Shown here: positions 1 to 13,622 of the stretch, one piece after another
Position numbering within the stretch: the stretch's first letter is position 1
How the letters are laid out: the number at the start of each line of letters is the position of its first letter
NCBI GenBank assembly: GCA_024803745.1
Contig: JANJXV010000004.1
Location: 43,457,358 to 43,521,357 of the forward strand
Length of the DNA: 64,000 nucleotides
Direction of reading: 5' to 3'
Origin: Megascapheus bottae
Taxonomy: Eukaryota; Chordata; Mammalia; Rodentia; Geomyidae
Notes under the pieces: generated by a model
The model's database searches: none
What the model was told of the DNA's origin: nothing
What the model saw: the letters and a program-made list of their open reading frames with translations, nothing else
Program-made: the position numbers and the translations under genes

Positions 1-1562
1 CCAAAATTGGTATAGGCAACCAAAATTTGATACCTCTATTCTATGTCTGGATTGCTTTGGACAGAAATCACATAAGCATATATATCCTTTTGTGACCTAG
101 GCTATTATTGCTCTAAGCACCACTTCTGAAAACCATATTTACTTTATGACTGCAGATTTATTCTAGCACTTGAAATTAGAGAGTAAATACATAAAACCTT
201 GTTTCTTTCCTAATATTGTTTGCCTGTTAAGCTCCTGTGTTTTGGCACCCATACTGAAGCTTAGAAGCCAGCTTCTTTTGAAAAACCTTTGGAATTTTAA
301 GGTAACCCTAGGGAGTCTGAAAATCAATTTTAGGAGAATTGTTATCCCACATATTCACCTGGAAGGCTGATGATCCTATATGTCTCTCAGTACATTTCTC
401 TTTAGTGTTTTGTGGCTTTCAACAAATATCTTTTTGGTAACTTTATTCCTATTTTGAAGCTTGACGATACTATAATTATTTTAATTTTCAATTGTGAAAG
501 TCGTTAATGTAATGTTCATGAATTTCAGTCTTTTGTCAATCAAGTTTGCTAAATGCTCATGTAGATGCTAATAATTTTGTAGGTTGCTTAATATTTTCTG
601 CATTGTATTTCTGCATTATATTTTATATATCATTTTATTTTTTGTCAATAATTATGAGAGGAGTATGAAGGGTTCACATACTAAGTACTGTTGAGATAAA
701 AAAATTAGTTGTCCTTATTTGTTACATATTTAAATTATACTGCAGTTATCACATGTTAATTAAAACATTTTAAAATGTTTAAGAATCTGGAAATACTAAC
801 TACTCTGATTTTTTCATTACTCTAGACACATTGCTACCCATTAAACTTTCTCAGTTAAAATAAAAGACAAGGTGTTTTAATTTGTCTGTTATTTACCATA
901 AGAAGTTTTCAGTATAGTTTACTGAAGACTAGACTTCATACTATTAATTGCCTATTTAAGGAATTTCCCTATTACTTTTATAGTAAGGTAGTTCTGCTAG
1001 AGGAAAATAATCTTACTTTTTTTTCTCATATACGGGATCTTTATTTTTAGCTTTTGTTTTTGAGTGATATCTTACTGTGCACAGAAGCACAGGATTTACA
1101 TCAACTTGGAGTTTTTTGTGCTTATGTTTTTGGGTCCAACTTCAGTGGCTCTTTCCTTTCTGGATTTAAGTAATCATGTATTAGTGACCGCTTTTCCTAA
1201 AAATTTTAGTTGATGTCATTTAAACTTAGCCTTCTCTTCAGTTTTTCACATCTTGTTTTCTATTGTCAAAATAACATCTTTTACTGGTAATTTTAATTAA
1301 CTTTTCAGAATGCAATGATATAAAATCATATTTTGGATTCATTATATGTTGTTAGTATCTTCTATTGGAAAATGTAGAATTTAGGTTGCAATTGTACAAA
1401 CAAAAATAAAGTGCCATGTTGTGTAAAAGCAAATATATAGGAAATACATTTTCCACCTGGACATGGTCATATGTTTTTGTAATAATAGCAACTGGTGAAA
1501 GGCAGAGATTAAGAGGATTGTGGGTTGAGGCTATCCAGGTAAAAAGTTGAAACCAAAATTCA
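1..1562. other. Unannotated AT-rich DNA
   Basis: I recognise no gene or repeat here. The only long reading frame (170-370, plus) is low in complexity, has no family resemblance and looks like chance. Confidence 0.5.
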
Positions 1563-1685
1563 CAAAGCAAACCAGTCACAGTGGTATACACCTGTATCTG
1601 AGTTGAGCTACTTTAGAGGTGAGGTAGGGAGGCTACTTAAGACCAATCCAGGCAAAAGTGAGATACCCTATCTGAAAAATACATA
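1563..1685 (+). repeat. Old B1/7SL-like SINE monomer
   Basis: A diverged 7SL-type order is visible: an 'agtggtatacacctgta' box, then 'gagctactttagaggtgagg', then a 'cacttaagaccaatccaggcaa' analogue and an A-rich end near 1670. It lacks the Geo-type right half of the younger SINEs in the window, so it is probably an older monomeric B1-like copy. Edges are approximate. Confidence 0.6.
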
Positions 1686-2329
1686 AAGCGAAAAGGATTG
1701 GAAACATGAATCAGAGGGTAAAAATGGAATTCTAAGTCTTGTATATCTTACCATAAATGTAATGTTCAGAATTTGTATTTTAACAAGCATTTCTTTTGCA
1801 AAACTGTTGTGATATTTTCCCTTTAAATTGAAATAGTGCCTAATGATTTTACAGTACATTGGATCAGAACCAATGCATCGGAGTTTTCCAAACCACCACA
1901 TGATTTTAAAAGTTGACTTTTCTTATAATAGTTCTTTATTCTTGAAATATCTTTTTTTATTACAAAACCAGGGCATATCATTTGGTAATTAGGAAAAAGA
2001 ACACTTTGGCTTTATATTTGATGAACAATTTTGATAACTAATTTTCTTTTAAGTATATTCCCAGCCTTTTGAACTTAGCATGCCCAAAATTCTCCCAGAA
2101 AGCTTATTGAAATAGAAATTTTGGAGGTTTCAGTCATATCTTTAGATTCTGTGTTTAGAGTTAAAGCAAAAATATGCATAAAATGTTCCATTAGTGGTTA
2201 CTGTTGAAGATTATGCTTTGAGTAGCTCTGTGATACTTTCAGTAGACATTTAGCTATATTTAGATTTAAATAAATTATGAGTTTTTCTCTTGCAAATATA
2301 TTTTGCTACATACTACATTTTTTTCTTTC
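1686..2329. other. Unannotated AT-rich DNA
   Basis: Nothing recognised. A 77-residue minus-strand frame (1668-1901) starts inside the neighbouring SINE and resembles no family. Confidence 0.5.
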
Positions 2330-2620
2330 CATATATTTTATTATAATTAATAGAAGGGTTACATTATATTCACAAGATAGAAGGTGTATTACTTCACATA
2401 CATTGATACCCTTTCTCATGTCTTGGTTCAGATTTCCCTCCCACTACCCCTACCCCTCATCTTGTTTTCCCCTCTTCCCTATCTGATTTTGAATAACCAA
2501 CTATGCATATATCCAATATATCAGATAACAAGGTGAAATACTGTAACAATATGAGATAACCAAGGGACAGCAAAAGAGATGAGAGATAACACAGTACATG
2601 AAGGACAACAATCATTCATT
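2330..2620 (-). mobile_element. L1 3' UTR fragment, type A
   Basis: This is the reverse complement of the 3' end of the L1 at 15.7-16.0 kb. It opens with 'attataattaatagaagg', passes 'tacattgatacccttt' and a C-rich tract, and ends at 'acaacaatcattcatt'. It is 5'-truncated inside the 3' UTR, so no ORF2 remains. The pyrimidine-rich block is the complement of the purine-rich tract typical of L1 3' UTRs. Confidence 0.88.
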
Positions 2621-2674
2621 TGCATATTGCATTTTTTAAAAAGAGTTTAATAGTATTTTTTAAAATATAAATAT

Positions 2675-2908
2675 CTGAACTTTTTTTTTGCCATGCCCGA
2701 GGCTTGAACTGAGTCTGGGTGCTATCTTTGAGACTCTTTTGCTCAAGGCAAGTACTGTGCTACTTGAGTCACAGTGCAACTTCAGGCTTTTTCTGTGAAT
2801 TAATTAAAGATAAGAGTATCTAAGTATTTCCTGCCTGGGCTGGCTTCAAACCATGATTCTCAGATCTCAACATCCTGTAAAGCATTGACACCAGACTGAT
2901 ACAGACAC
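2675..2908 (-). repeat. B1-like/Geo composite SINE
   Basis: On the plus strand it starts with a poly-T run (the complement of its A tail), then 'aggcttgaactgagtctggg' and 'tgctcaaggcaagtactgtg' (Geo half), then 'cctgcctgggctggcttcaa' and 'gattctcagatctcaac' (B1-like half). It is diverged and its 5' end is worn. A target-site duplication is not obvious. Confidence 0.8.
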
Positions 2909-3419
2909 TTTAAAAACCCTTTTTACTGGATGGTTCTGAAAGGTCATCTTTTGGGGGACCCAGATAGGATAAAGGGTGATACTCTAGTCTTGGAAATGAT
3001 TCTGACTGGGTTGCTAGGAATTCTGTGGTACAAAATCAGAACACATTTTTATTTTTAGCATTATTTTTGTCAGTTTGACTGTCAATTCTATCTGTTTCTT
3101 CAGATTTTACCCAATATTTTTAGAACTTGCTTTCATTTAACTAAAATATAAATATTTTAAAACAGTTTCATTTTTAACACATTCTTAAAGGCATCTTCAA
3201 GCATCCTTTTACTCTGTTCAACTGAGGATTCTAAACAAAAGCTTTTATTTATCTATTTTTTATTTCAAATTTTTATTTTTATATTGTTTCTCCATTTTGC
3301 CATTTGCTTCCCTCAATTTTGATCATGTACAACCAACCATCATGATTTGCCTGACACAATTTTGATACATGGTGGCCATCCCCCAAACAACTACTTATAG
3401 TGCCCTTCCCTTTTCACTT
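2909..3419. other. Unassigned DNA, possible distal part of the SHOC2 retrocopy
   Basis: No repeat is firmly recognised. A TTTATT at 3245-3250 would read AATAAA on the minus strand and is a candidate poly(A) signal for the minus-strand SHOC2 retrocopy, if the L1 at 3420-3840 lies inside its 3' UTR. This is inference from length only. Confidence 0.25.
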
Positions 3420-3840
3420 CTAAACTGTCAAATTCAGTAGAAACCTTGACCTCTCTTAGCAGAAATATACAACGGAACAAAATCTAGAGACATAAAGCCA
3501 AATAGTATGACACTAAATCTAAGGACCTCCAGGATAAAGAAACAAAAGCCATATAATGAGTGATTGTTGTCCTTAATGTACTATGTTATCTTTCATCTCT
3601 TTTGCTATCTCTTGGTTATATCATATTGTAACAATATTTCACCTTGTTATCTGATATATTTTATATGTGCTTAATTGGTTATTTGAAATTGGATAGGGAA
3701 GGGGGGAAATCAAAAAGTGCAGGGGGAGGAGGGAGGGAAATGGGGACCATGTCATGAGAAAGGGTATCATTGTTTGTGAAGTAATACACCTTCTATCTTT
3801 TGAATATAATGTAACCCTTTTATTAATTACAATAAAAATA
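3420..3840 (+). mobile_element. L1 3' UTR fragment, type A
   Basis: It is collinear with 15590-16010: 'cagtagaaaccttg', 'atataatgagtgattgttg', 'tcatattgtaacaat', a G-rich tract at 3690-3745 and the terminal 'ttaattacaataaaaat'. ORF2 is missing, so this is a short 5'-truncated insertion. Minus-strand frames over it have no meaning. It lies at the distal edge of the presumed SHOC2 3' UTR. Confidence 0.88.
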
Positions 3841-3899
3841 AGCATAATGCCCAACAAAATGGAAAAAGCAGCAATATGAAAATGTACATAATAGTTACT

Positions 3900-5371
3900 C
3901 ATATGGGAAGTGATTTTTAGGATAACTCAAATGCACTTTCTCTTTTAACTTTCCTCAATAAGTAAACTGACTTAAGACCAACACTACCAAAAAGAACAGT
4001 ACTACATAAAGGGGCACACATTTACAATTCTGCTAGTCTTGAAGGCAGTAAAGCAAAAGAAATATATAAAATAGCACGTGCCATCTCACATAACTTCCAC
4101 AGAACTACCAATGGCTTCTATGCAATGTGCCTCTTTCTTATAACTGTACTACCAAGCACCAAGAGAGGAAAGATGAGATTAAAAGTAATGGTACTGAACT
4201 GAATTGTCTGAAGCCAGTGCCCCATATATGGGGAAAAGAAGTGCATTTAGTTCAGCAGCAATACAGCACAATATGAAGATATTGTGCTTAGACACAGTAA
4301 TTCCAAAACAGATAGATGTATAAGACAAGTCAAGATATAAAACCATAGCACACTGTTAAATAACCTTGAAACATACATATATTGCAGTTTTCAAAGAAAG
4401 ACATTCATTTCATTGTAAAAGGATGGGGAGAAATCCTTAAAGTTACCTATTGCAGTTTATGATACAATAAATACAAATCTATATAGCATTGTATATACAT
4501 ATATAGAACATGTGTTTATGTGTAACTTAGATATTTGCCAAATTTCTCTGTTGGTTTTTATGGCTCTGCAGCTTACAGGAATGAAAACCTTTTCACTACA
4601 AGTTTCTGTTCCCCTCAAAGTTAAGAAAACATATTTATACTAAACATTCTTTAATACCTATCCCACCAAGACTCACCTCAGATACTCTGCCTCCATTCAT
4701 CGGAGAAGCAAAATTAATTGAATTCGAGATTTATCTGACTGTATATTTTACTTTGCTAACTGTTTCAATAAACAATTATCTCTTAATATTCAAACCAGTT
4801 AATGCAATTTTTTAAAAGAGGGTATAAACTCTAGATTTGAGTGATTAAAACAGAGCAAAACAAAACAAAATTCAGTGATTTACTCTGACTGTAAACATAT
4901 ATAAAATTTAAATCTCAAATTTCAAAATAAGGTAACGAAAAAAATCTATCTTTGGGGCCTCTAATACTCTAAAGATCTGATATGTGCTATGGGGACAATG
5001 TATATGAAAAGTTATAACAAAGTCCTTGGCCCATATTTTTCTTAAGAGAAAAGTATATCTAACTATAGTACTTTTGTTCCTTAAATTCAGTGACTTCATA
5101 ATTTGTTGACAAACTTTTAAACTAAACTGGCATATCAGATTACACAACAGAAAAACATCCATCAAATTTAGCAAAGAAAACTTATATAAGCTTTTTTTTG
5201 TACAGAATTTAAAAAATCTAAATGGCTATGATTCTTCTATTTGCAGAAACACAAAATGGGGTCTTTATAAATCTGCCATATATATCAATATCTACATAAA
5301 TAGATACAGATAGATATGAAACATTAATGGCAGTCTATTTTTGAACAGTGTGTATGAGCAGCAGGTTTGAA
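3900..5371 (-). pseudogene. SHOC2: Putative 3' UTR of the SHOC2 retrocopy
   Basis: The sequence continues directly from the retrocopy's stop codon, has no other identity, and is AT-rich like a long mammalian 3' UTR. The first bases after the stop look UTR-like to me, but I cannot align the parent from memory with certainty. No poly-T run (complement of a poly(A) tail) marks the end clearly; candidates are near 3900 or beyond the L1, near 3245. Included because a processed copy of SHOC2 mRNA would be expected to carry this UTR. Confidence 0.45.
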
Positions 5372-7599
<2,228 letters not shown>

Positions 7600-7900
7600 G
7601 TGTTAGTCAGCCTTACATCCCTGTGACACAATTCATGTCAAAGTAACTTAAAGGAAGGAAGGTTTAATTGAGAAAAGAGTTTTAGAGTTTTCATTCAATA
7701 GTTACTTGATCCCTTCTCTGTAAACCTAAGGCAAAGTGGACACCATGTAAAGAGTTCACCAAGGAGCAATTTTGTTCATCTCTTTATAAACAAGAAAAGA
7801 TCAAAGGATCAAGAGCAAATGGACTTTTCCAGGAAATATTCTGAAAAATCTTCTTCCTCCATGAAGGCTTCACTATCTAGTTATCAAGTAAGTTCTCAAG
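7600..7900 (+). mobile_element. URR1/hAT-like DNA transposon remnant
   Basis: The opening 'ttagtcagccttacatccct', then 'gtgacacaattcatgtcaaa', 'aacttaaaggaaggaaggtt' and later 'cttcctccatgaaggc' follow the order of an abundant non-autonomous rodent repeat that I associate with the hAT-Charlie/URR1 group. The copy is strongly diverged and both edges are soft. The family name is from memory and is the weak point. Confidence 0.5.
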
Positions 7901-7993
7901 TCTCTATGGATGAAGCTTTTATTTTTAAATTATAGGTCTCCTGACATCTAAATTCAGCTGTGTTAAGGAAAAATGTTTCGAAGTCTGAGTCTT

Positions 7994-8316
7994 TTTTCCC
8001 ATTACTGTACTCCTACTTATTTTTTATTTTTATTGTAATGTATAGAGTGGTTACAGTTATATTCACCAGATAGTAGGTACATTACTTCTCACACATTGCT
8101 ACCCCTTCCCCTTTTTCCCATTTCCCTTCCCCCACACCCTCCCAATTATCTTGTTTTCTGCACTTCCATTTCCTATTTCAAATAAACAAATAAATATATA
8201 TACAATATGCTGGGTAACACAGTCAGATACTGTAACAATATGAGATTAACCAAAGGGCAATAAAAGAGAAGAGAAATAACACAGTACATTAAGAAAAACA
8301 ATCACACAAAATAAAG
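7994..8316 (-). mobile_element. L1 3' UTR fragment, type B
   Basis: On the plus strand it reads poly-T, 'attgtaatgtatagagtgg', 'cattacttctcacacattg', a C-rich tract, 'aaataaacaaataaat' and 'agagaagagaaataacac'. These are the type B marks shared with 20.7 kb and, in complement, 19.3, 25.6 and 40.2 kb. The 9-mer 'ctgagtctt' flanks it at 7985-7993 and 8317-8325 and may be the target-site duplication. If so, about 25 extra bases (7994-8018) lie between the duplication and the poly-T. Confidence 0.85.
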
Positions 8317-8441
8317 CTGAGTCTTGGGGGCAGCATCTCATATCTTAAACCAATGAAATAGTTCCAAGAAAATATTATTCTTGCTAGTTATTTTATACAA
8401 ATCCTCTAGATACACTCTCTTTCCTTAAAAAGCCTATATAT

Positions 8442-8634
8442 TGGGTCTGGAGGTTGACCTTGTGGTAGAGTGCTTGCCTAGCATGCACAAAGACGCAGGT
8501 TCGATTCCTCAGTACCACACAGACAGAAAAGAGCCAGAAGTGGGCTGAGGCTCAAGTGGTAGCACTCTAGCCTTGAGAAAGCCCAAGGAAAGTGCTCACA
8601 ACCTGAGCTCAAGCCCAAGACTGGCAAAAAAAGG
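8442..8634 (+). repeat. IDL-Geo dimeric SINE
   Basis: The left half is tRNA-Ala/ID-like: 'gtggtagagtgcttgcc' covers the A-box region, and 'ggttcgattcc' at 8498-8508 is a consensus-quality Pol III B box. The right half is 'gccagaagtgggctgaggct', then 'tagccttgag', 'agtgctcac' and 'gactggcaaaaaaagg'. It is nearly full length, with a short A tail. Confidence 0.9.
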
Positions 8635-9190
8635 CTTGCATATTATATCAAATGATAATTTATCCATTTACCATCTTCACATATTTTAATGTAAAAATAT
8701 ATGTTTAGTTTCCCCCAAAATTCTTACAGCTCTTTTTCAATGTGACAATGGAACTTGTTATCAAAACATGGATATGTTACATATATTTATGTATCATTTC
8801 ATAACAAGCACTACATTCGTTCACTGTCACCCTCACTCCTTTTTCTCCTCACACTTATGTGTTTATGTGAGTGCATATATGTGGCATTCATGTCCTTGTT
8901 TCATAAGCACTCAGATCTATGTGAGAACTGGCCCAGTGACACAGGCTTGTTGAAAATTCATAGGATGTTATATTGTGAATACATGGTAAGATAGAGAATT
9001 TGTAACCAGGGAGGAGTGTGGACAGGGCCTCCCTTGAAGGATGAGGAAGCTGTTTTAATAGCTGCTAGAAAAACAACATCCCTTCTTGTGTAGAATTGAG
9101 ATGCCTAGGCACAGTCATCTTCCAGATCTACTTGGAAGGAATATTCTTTACTAGTTTATATTACCCATACAGGGATAGAAATATTTTGTT
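8635..9190. other. Unannotated DNA
   Basis: Two overlapping plus frames (8755-8994 and 8768-8953) cover the same bases in different phases, with no domain signature. I treat both as chance. Confidence 0.45.
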
Positions 9191-9322
9191 GATTTAAATT
9201 AATTATACAGGAAGGAAAGATTTCATTGTTACATTTCCACATGTATACATGGTATTCCAGTAAATCTCACAACTTTTGTCACACTCTGAACCCTTCTTTC
9301 TAAGAAACAATATCCCCAACCA
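9191..9322 (-). mobile_element. Old L1 3' UTR remnant
   Basis: The order 'ttaattatacaggaaggaaa', 'tttcattgttacatttccac', 'atgtatacatggtattcc' matches the complement of the 3' end of an old rodent L1 type that is distinct from types A-C. Divergence is high and edges are approximate. Confidence 0.45.
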
Positions 9323-10135
9323 TGTTTAGACCTATATAGGATATGGTGATCAATTTGATGTGGGAAAATTTTGAATTCAGAGAAAGTCTAGATTTCTGAG
9401 TTGATACTTCAAATAGTCTGAATTATCTAGTAATTATAGCTGTAAGCAAGATGTGACAGTAATTTCCATTAAGAGGATTTTTCTATAAGACAATAATCAA
9501 GCTGGTCCACTGGAAAACTTTCACTGATTTTCCTCTCATCCTTTAACTGCAAATCAAGAAAATGGCTTTAACTGTTTCTTTAAAAACGCCTTTAGGAGCA
9601 ATCTAATTTTGTTGTTGAGAAACCAATGGCTTCACTTGAAACATTTTAATCGCCCTCTCTGTCTCAAAAAGTAATCCCCAGTCAAAATAGAATCTCAAAA
9701 CAAAGATCATGGCTTGCTTTTGGTTCATCTCTAAACCTAATATAAATGGAGAAGTATACAAATCAAGTACAGTTCAGCTCAAAAACTTCAAACCATGAGG
9801 TATCACAGGCTTCTAGTCATTTTTGGACTTTTTAAAGTCCCATAGGTGATCAGTAGTGAGCCAAAATATATTATCATTTTTCAGAAATGCAATTTAATCA
9901 GAAAACATTAAATTATCATTATCATTCATATTCTTCTTTATTGAAGCTAAAATATATTTTCCACTATTAATATCTCAACTTACTCAGAGAAACCTCAGTA
10001 AAAATTGTACTTAGTGTTAGACTCCTATTAAGTATCTACTTCATCTACCTAGCACTGGCATTCAATGCTTTGTTCAAAAGTGTGTGCGCAATTAGTTGTT
10101 ATGATGTATATTATTTTTAGTTCTTACATTTTTTC
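9323..10135. other. Unannotated DNA
   Basis: Nothing recognised. There are no long frames or simple repeats. Confidence 0.45.
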
Positions 10136-10318
10136 TGCCAGTCCTGGCTCTTGAACTCAGGGCCTGAGCTCTTGGGGTTTTTCAAGGCTACTACTCTACC
10201 ACTTAAGCCTCAGCACCACTTCTGATTTTTTTCTATGTATGTGGTACCAAGGAATCGAACCCGGCTCTTCATGCATGCTAAGCAGGCACTTTGCCACTAG
10301 GCCAAACTCCCAGCCCCC
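10136..10318 (-). repeat. IDL-Geo dimeric SINE
   Basis: On the plus strand it reads 'cagtcctggctcttgaactc', 'ctcagcaccacttctga', 'tatgtatgtggtaccaagg', then 'ggaatcgaaccc' (complement of the B box, 10251-10262) and 'gcatgctaagcaggcactt', ending 'cccagcccc'. It is almost complete, in reverse orientation. Confidence 0.92.
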
Positions 10319-10599
10319 TAAACATTTTCATGTAGAATATTTGTGAACAATTTTTACAGGTAGTGCCAGATAATTCGATTTTCCTGAACATCTCTGAAAT
10401 ACTCATATGCCTGTATACAAAGTGTATTCCCAAATAGCTCACAAACTCCAAGTCTGATCCCTAAGCAATGGCTGCAAATTTGAGCGTTTCCAGAAACTTC
10501 TGAAACTGGAACTTTCCTGGAGTTAGTGTATACTAGGGCAGGTCCTTGACAACTGTCTCTGGTCTTGGGCCTTTCTTTGCCTGTTTTACTGTCTCTTTG

Positions 10600-10750
10600 A
10601 CTCTGTCTCTTGCCTCTCTCTGTCACTGGTTTTCTGTCCTTCTTCTATCTCCCACAGTCTGGCATGGTCCCATGATGTTCTGCTTAACTGCTTGAGGATA
10701 AGCAACCATGGGCTGGACCCTCTAAAACAGTGATCCCACAGAAGTCCTGC
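10600..10750 (-). mobile_element. URR1/hAT-like remnant (second fragment)
   Basis: 'cccatgatgttctgcttaac' followed by 'aaccatgggctggaccctct' resembles the internal to terminal part of the same rodent repeat as the copy at 7600-7900. Orientation relative to that copy is uncertain. A minus-strand frame over 10354-10626 is probably not coding. Confidence 0.4.
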
Positions 10751-10755
10751 AGTTT

Positions 10756-10998
10756 AGCCAGGTGCCAGTGGTTCACGTCTGTGATCTTAGCTACTCAGGA
10801 GGCTGAGATCTGAGGATCATGGTTTAAAGCAGGCCCTGGCACAAAGGTCCATGAAACAGTCCAAATAACAACCAGAAAACCGGAAGTGGGACTATGGCTC
10901 AAGAGATAGAACAATAGCCTGGAGCTGAAAAGCTCAGGGACAATGCTCAGACTCAGAGTTCAAAATAATAAAAAGTAATTAATTAAAAAATAAATCAT
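10756..10998 (+). repeat. B1-like/Geo composite SINE
   Basis: The left half is 7SL/B1-like: 'gccaggtgccagtggttcac', 'cttagctactcaggaggctg', 'agatctgaggatcatgg'. The right half has the Geo-type order 'accggaagtgggactatggc', 'aatagcctggagctga', 'gctcagggacaatgctcag', then an A-rich tail. This is a good reference copy of the second major SINE type in the window. Confidence 0.9.
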
Positions 10999-11616
10999 GA
11001 AGTTGCTTTCAGCAGGTTTTAGGCGATGGTTATCAGAATGGACTATTACACAAAACAAATCATTTTGAGTGCACACTTCCCTTCAACGTTTTAGTTCAAG
11101 AGAACAAGAAACAAGAAAACAGTCATACCTGGAGGTTTACGGGACAAACGGGAAACCAATCATTTGAGTTTTTAAACAATTCTACCCATTGTTTGAGCAG
11201 AGATATGCTGAACCTTTACTGATATAATAATCCCAGACAGCTAATAAGCTGAAGGAAAAGCATAGAATTTGGATAGGTGTGTATTTATTTATTTCATTTT
11301 TCTAACACGACAATTACCATCCTTGTTCATTATATGCATTCGGTGGGATCACACAAGCAGTTGATATTGAGCCTATGATAACTAACTATATCAGTTGATT
11401 CTTTGTATTCAGCCAATTAATTAGGAACATAATGGTAAATATAATGTGTTCATAGCTAACAGTTTCTATAGATCTTAAAATTAAATCCTGCGCTACTTTT
11501 GCAGTGCAGCTACATTTCCCACCATCACTTTCTAAACTAATTTATAGCGAACTGCTTTAAGTCTCTAATGTATGATTTGAAAATTATGGTTTCATATTAG
11601 AAAAAATCTAATTTTC
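10999..11616. other. Unannotated DNA
   Basis: Unique AT-rich sequence. Nothing recognised. Confidence 0.45.
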
Positions 11617-11840
11617 TCAATTTCCTGATTTTTAAAATTTTCATTTTTATTATAATTAATAGGATTACTTTATATTCGCCAGATATTGCTACCCTTCTCA
11701 TATTTTTGTCCCCAGTTTCCAACTCTACCCTCTCCCCTCATCTTGTTTTCCCCCTTCCCTACCTTATTTCAAATAAACAAATAAACATTTATATAATATA
11801 TTAGATAACAAGGTAAGATACTTTCAATTTCCTGATTTTT
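11617..11840 (-). mobile_element. L1 3' end with target-site duplication, type A-like
   Basis: The insert (about 11634-11823) carries the complement of an L1 3' end: 'attataattaataggatta', 'tattgctacccttctca' and 'cttgttttcccccttccc', with an internal deletion relative to other type A copies. It is bracketed by the 17-base repeat 'tcaatttcctgattttt' at 11617-11633 and 11824-11840, which fixes both ends of the insertion. Confidence 0.92.
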
Positions 11841-12960
11841 TAAAGCACCAAATGGAGAAAATTTGCCCATGGTAATATAGAATAATGCTTAACTACAATT
11901 AAATGAGAAATCAATAAGAAAAATTCTCCTACATAGGATAAATAAAATTTTCTCTAAAATTAAGTTATGCAATGAAAATTTAAGGAAGAAGTCTTTTTGT
12001 TTTCCCATGTTTTGAAATGTCTATTCCTGATACAGGGAATCGTTTTCTGATTTTACTGTGTAGTATTTTACAAGTCTGTCTATGGAGAAAATTTTGGATA
12101 AAATCAAAGCAATAGATCCTGAAACATTAACCAATGAGTAGAAATGTGTAATGTTGTGGTAAAATGTGAAGTCTATAAGTTCTTGTCATTTGTTGTAGCC
12201 ACATGGGCCATAAAAAAGACAAGTTCTTGCCCTGGAGCCCTACAGTCTTAGGAATGCAAGTTGAGCAAGTGAAGTAGTTGAAAAATGAATTGTTCCACAT
12301 GAAACCTTTATTCCTGTTCTCCCTTTATCTAACCATCTCTTAAAACAGCAATTTGAAATACAGTTTTGTTTTAGACTGACCAGCTAGCTAGAGACCTGGC
12401 TGCTATAGGTAAGGCACCTTTTTATTCAGTAAGAAAGAGTACCCTTGGGCTACAAAAGAGCTTTGGTGAGCTATTCTTTCAGGAGGCAAGATTTTATGTT
12501 ATTAAATTATTTTCTGCAACTTGGAATCACTCTGCAATACACAATTGATCACTGTGGTGACAACATTTCAGTTTCAGTGGGAATATTTTCTCTGCAATAT
12601 TAAAATTGAATATAACTGCATAGATTTCACATAGAGAAAATAGTGCTAAAAATCGCTTCTGAGACCAGGAATGGATAAGACATAAAAATGTCATGGACAT
12701 ACTGATTTTTGGTGTAAAGGAATTGCAAATGACAAACTTTGAAATGACAAAGGTGTGAGGAAGTTTGAGAAGACTGAGAATAAATGGAAAGAACAATTTG
12801 GAGAAAAAGGGTCTAAACTAGAGATTAATTTGGAAATCTACAGGGAAACATATAAAGTAGAATACTGAATAGTAATAACAAGGAATAAAATATTTGTTCA
12901 TTTAACACAGATATATCATATGTTTCATGCATATGTTTCAAATGAAATAATTTTGTTAAA
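11841..12960. other. Unannotated DNA
   Basis: No repeat recognised. An 89-codon minus frame (12527-12796) has no domain or family resemblance. Confidence 0.45.
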
Positions 12961-13032
12961 ACCTAAAGTAATGCACCTTCTTTCTGGTGAATATAATATA
13001 ACCCATTATTTACAATGAAAATGTATGGAAAA
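12961..13032 (+). mobile_element. Very short L1 3' end
   Basis: 'gtaatgcaccttctttctgg', 'gaatataatataaccc' and the end 'tttacaatgaaaatgtatgg' plus an A run match the last ~65 bases of the L1 at 16.0 kb. This is an extreme 5' truncation. Confidence 0.75.
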
Positions 13033-13254
13033 AAACTATGGCAAAACTATATGTGAAAGTATCATATGATTAATTCATTTTAATTAAAAATCCAAGCATG
13101 TGTTATTCTTTTGGGATATAGCTAATTAAGATCTAATTTTTCAATAATAGGTATGTTATTATGTTTTATGTCTTCATGCTCTATAGTAGATTATTTATAA
13201 TTGTAAATGCAGTCAAAATGAAACCTTGATTTTCTTAATAACAGCTATGCATTC

Positions 13255-13622
13255 CCTTTCAAGACCTAGAAAGTCCTACCTCATCTCTGCCTATGTGAGT
13301 GTCACTATTTAAATTCCATATTAGTGAGATCATGAAATACTTTTCTTTGAGAACTTTGTCAAGATTTCCTTCTCTTTAAGGTACAGGAGTTACTGTTTTA
13401 AATACCATCTATATTTTCTTTGTTTAAAGACAGATAAACAGTTATGCTAATTACATACTTTTTACTACTGTGAAAAATGCTAGTAATCATGATAGTAAAT
13501 AAATCTCTTCAAAATGTTGATTACCTCAAATGTATGTGAAGATACTATTTCTTTAGAAAGAAGTACCACATTTTCAAGTTTTTCACACTGTTCTCTACAA
13601 CCATCAGCCAGAATGCCATAGT
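13255..13622 (-). mobile_element. Old L1 ORF2/3' region, antisense remnant
   Basis: The plus strand follows the complement of the end of an ancient L1 ORF2: 'gtgagatcatgaaatacttt', 'ttctctttaaggtacagg', 'tactgtgaaaaatgctag', 'aaatctcttcaaaatgttga' and 'cacactgttctctacaacca'. Each block has a counterpart in the complement of human L1 ORF2, in the same order. It is much more diverged than the L1 that follows, so it is an older insertion. Confidence 0.7.

Noticed and set aside
8498..8508. A real tRNA-Ala gene
   Set aside because: The A and B boxes belong to a dimeric SINE with a Geo right half and A tail; no intact cloverleaf was seen.
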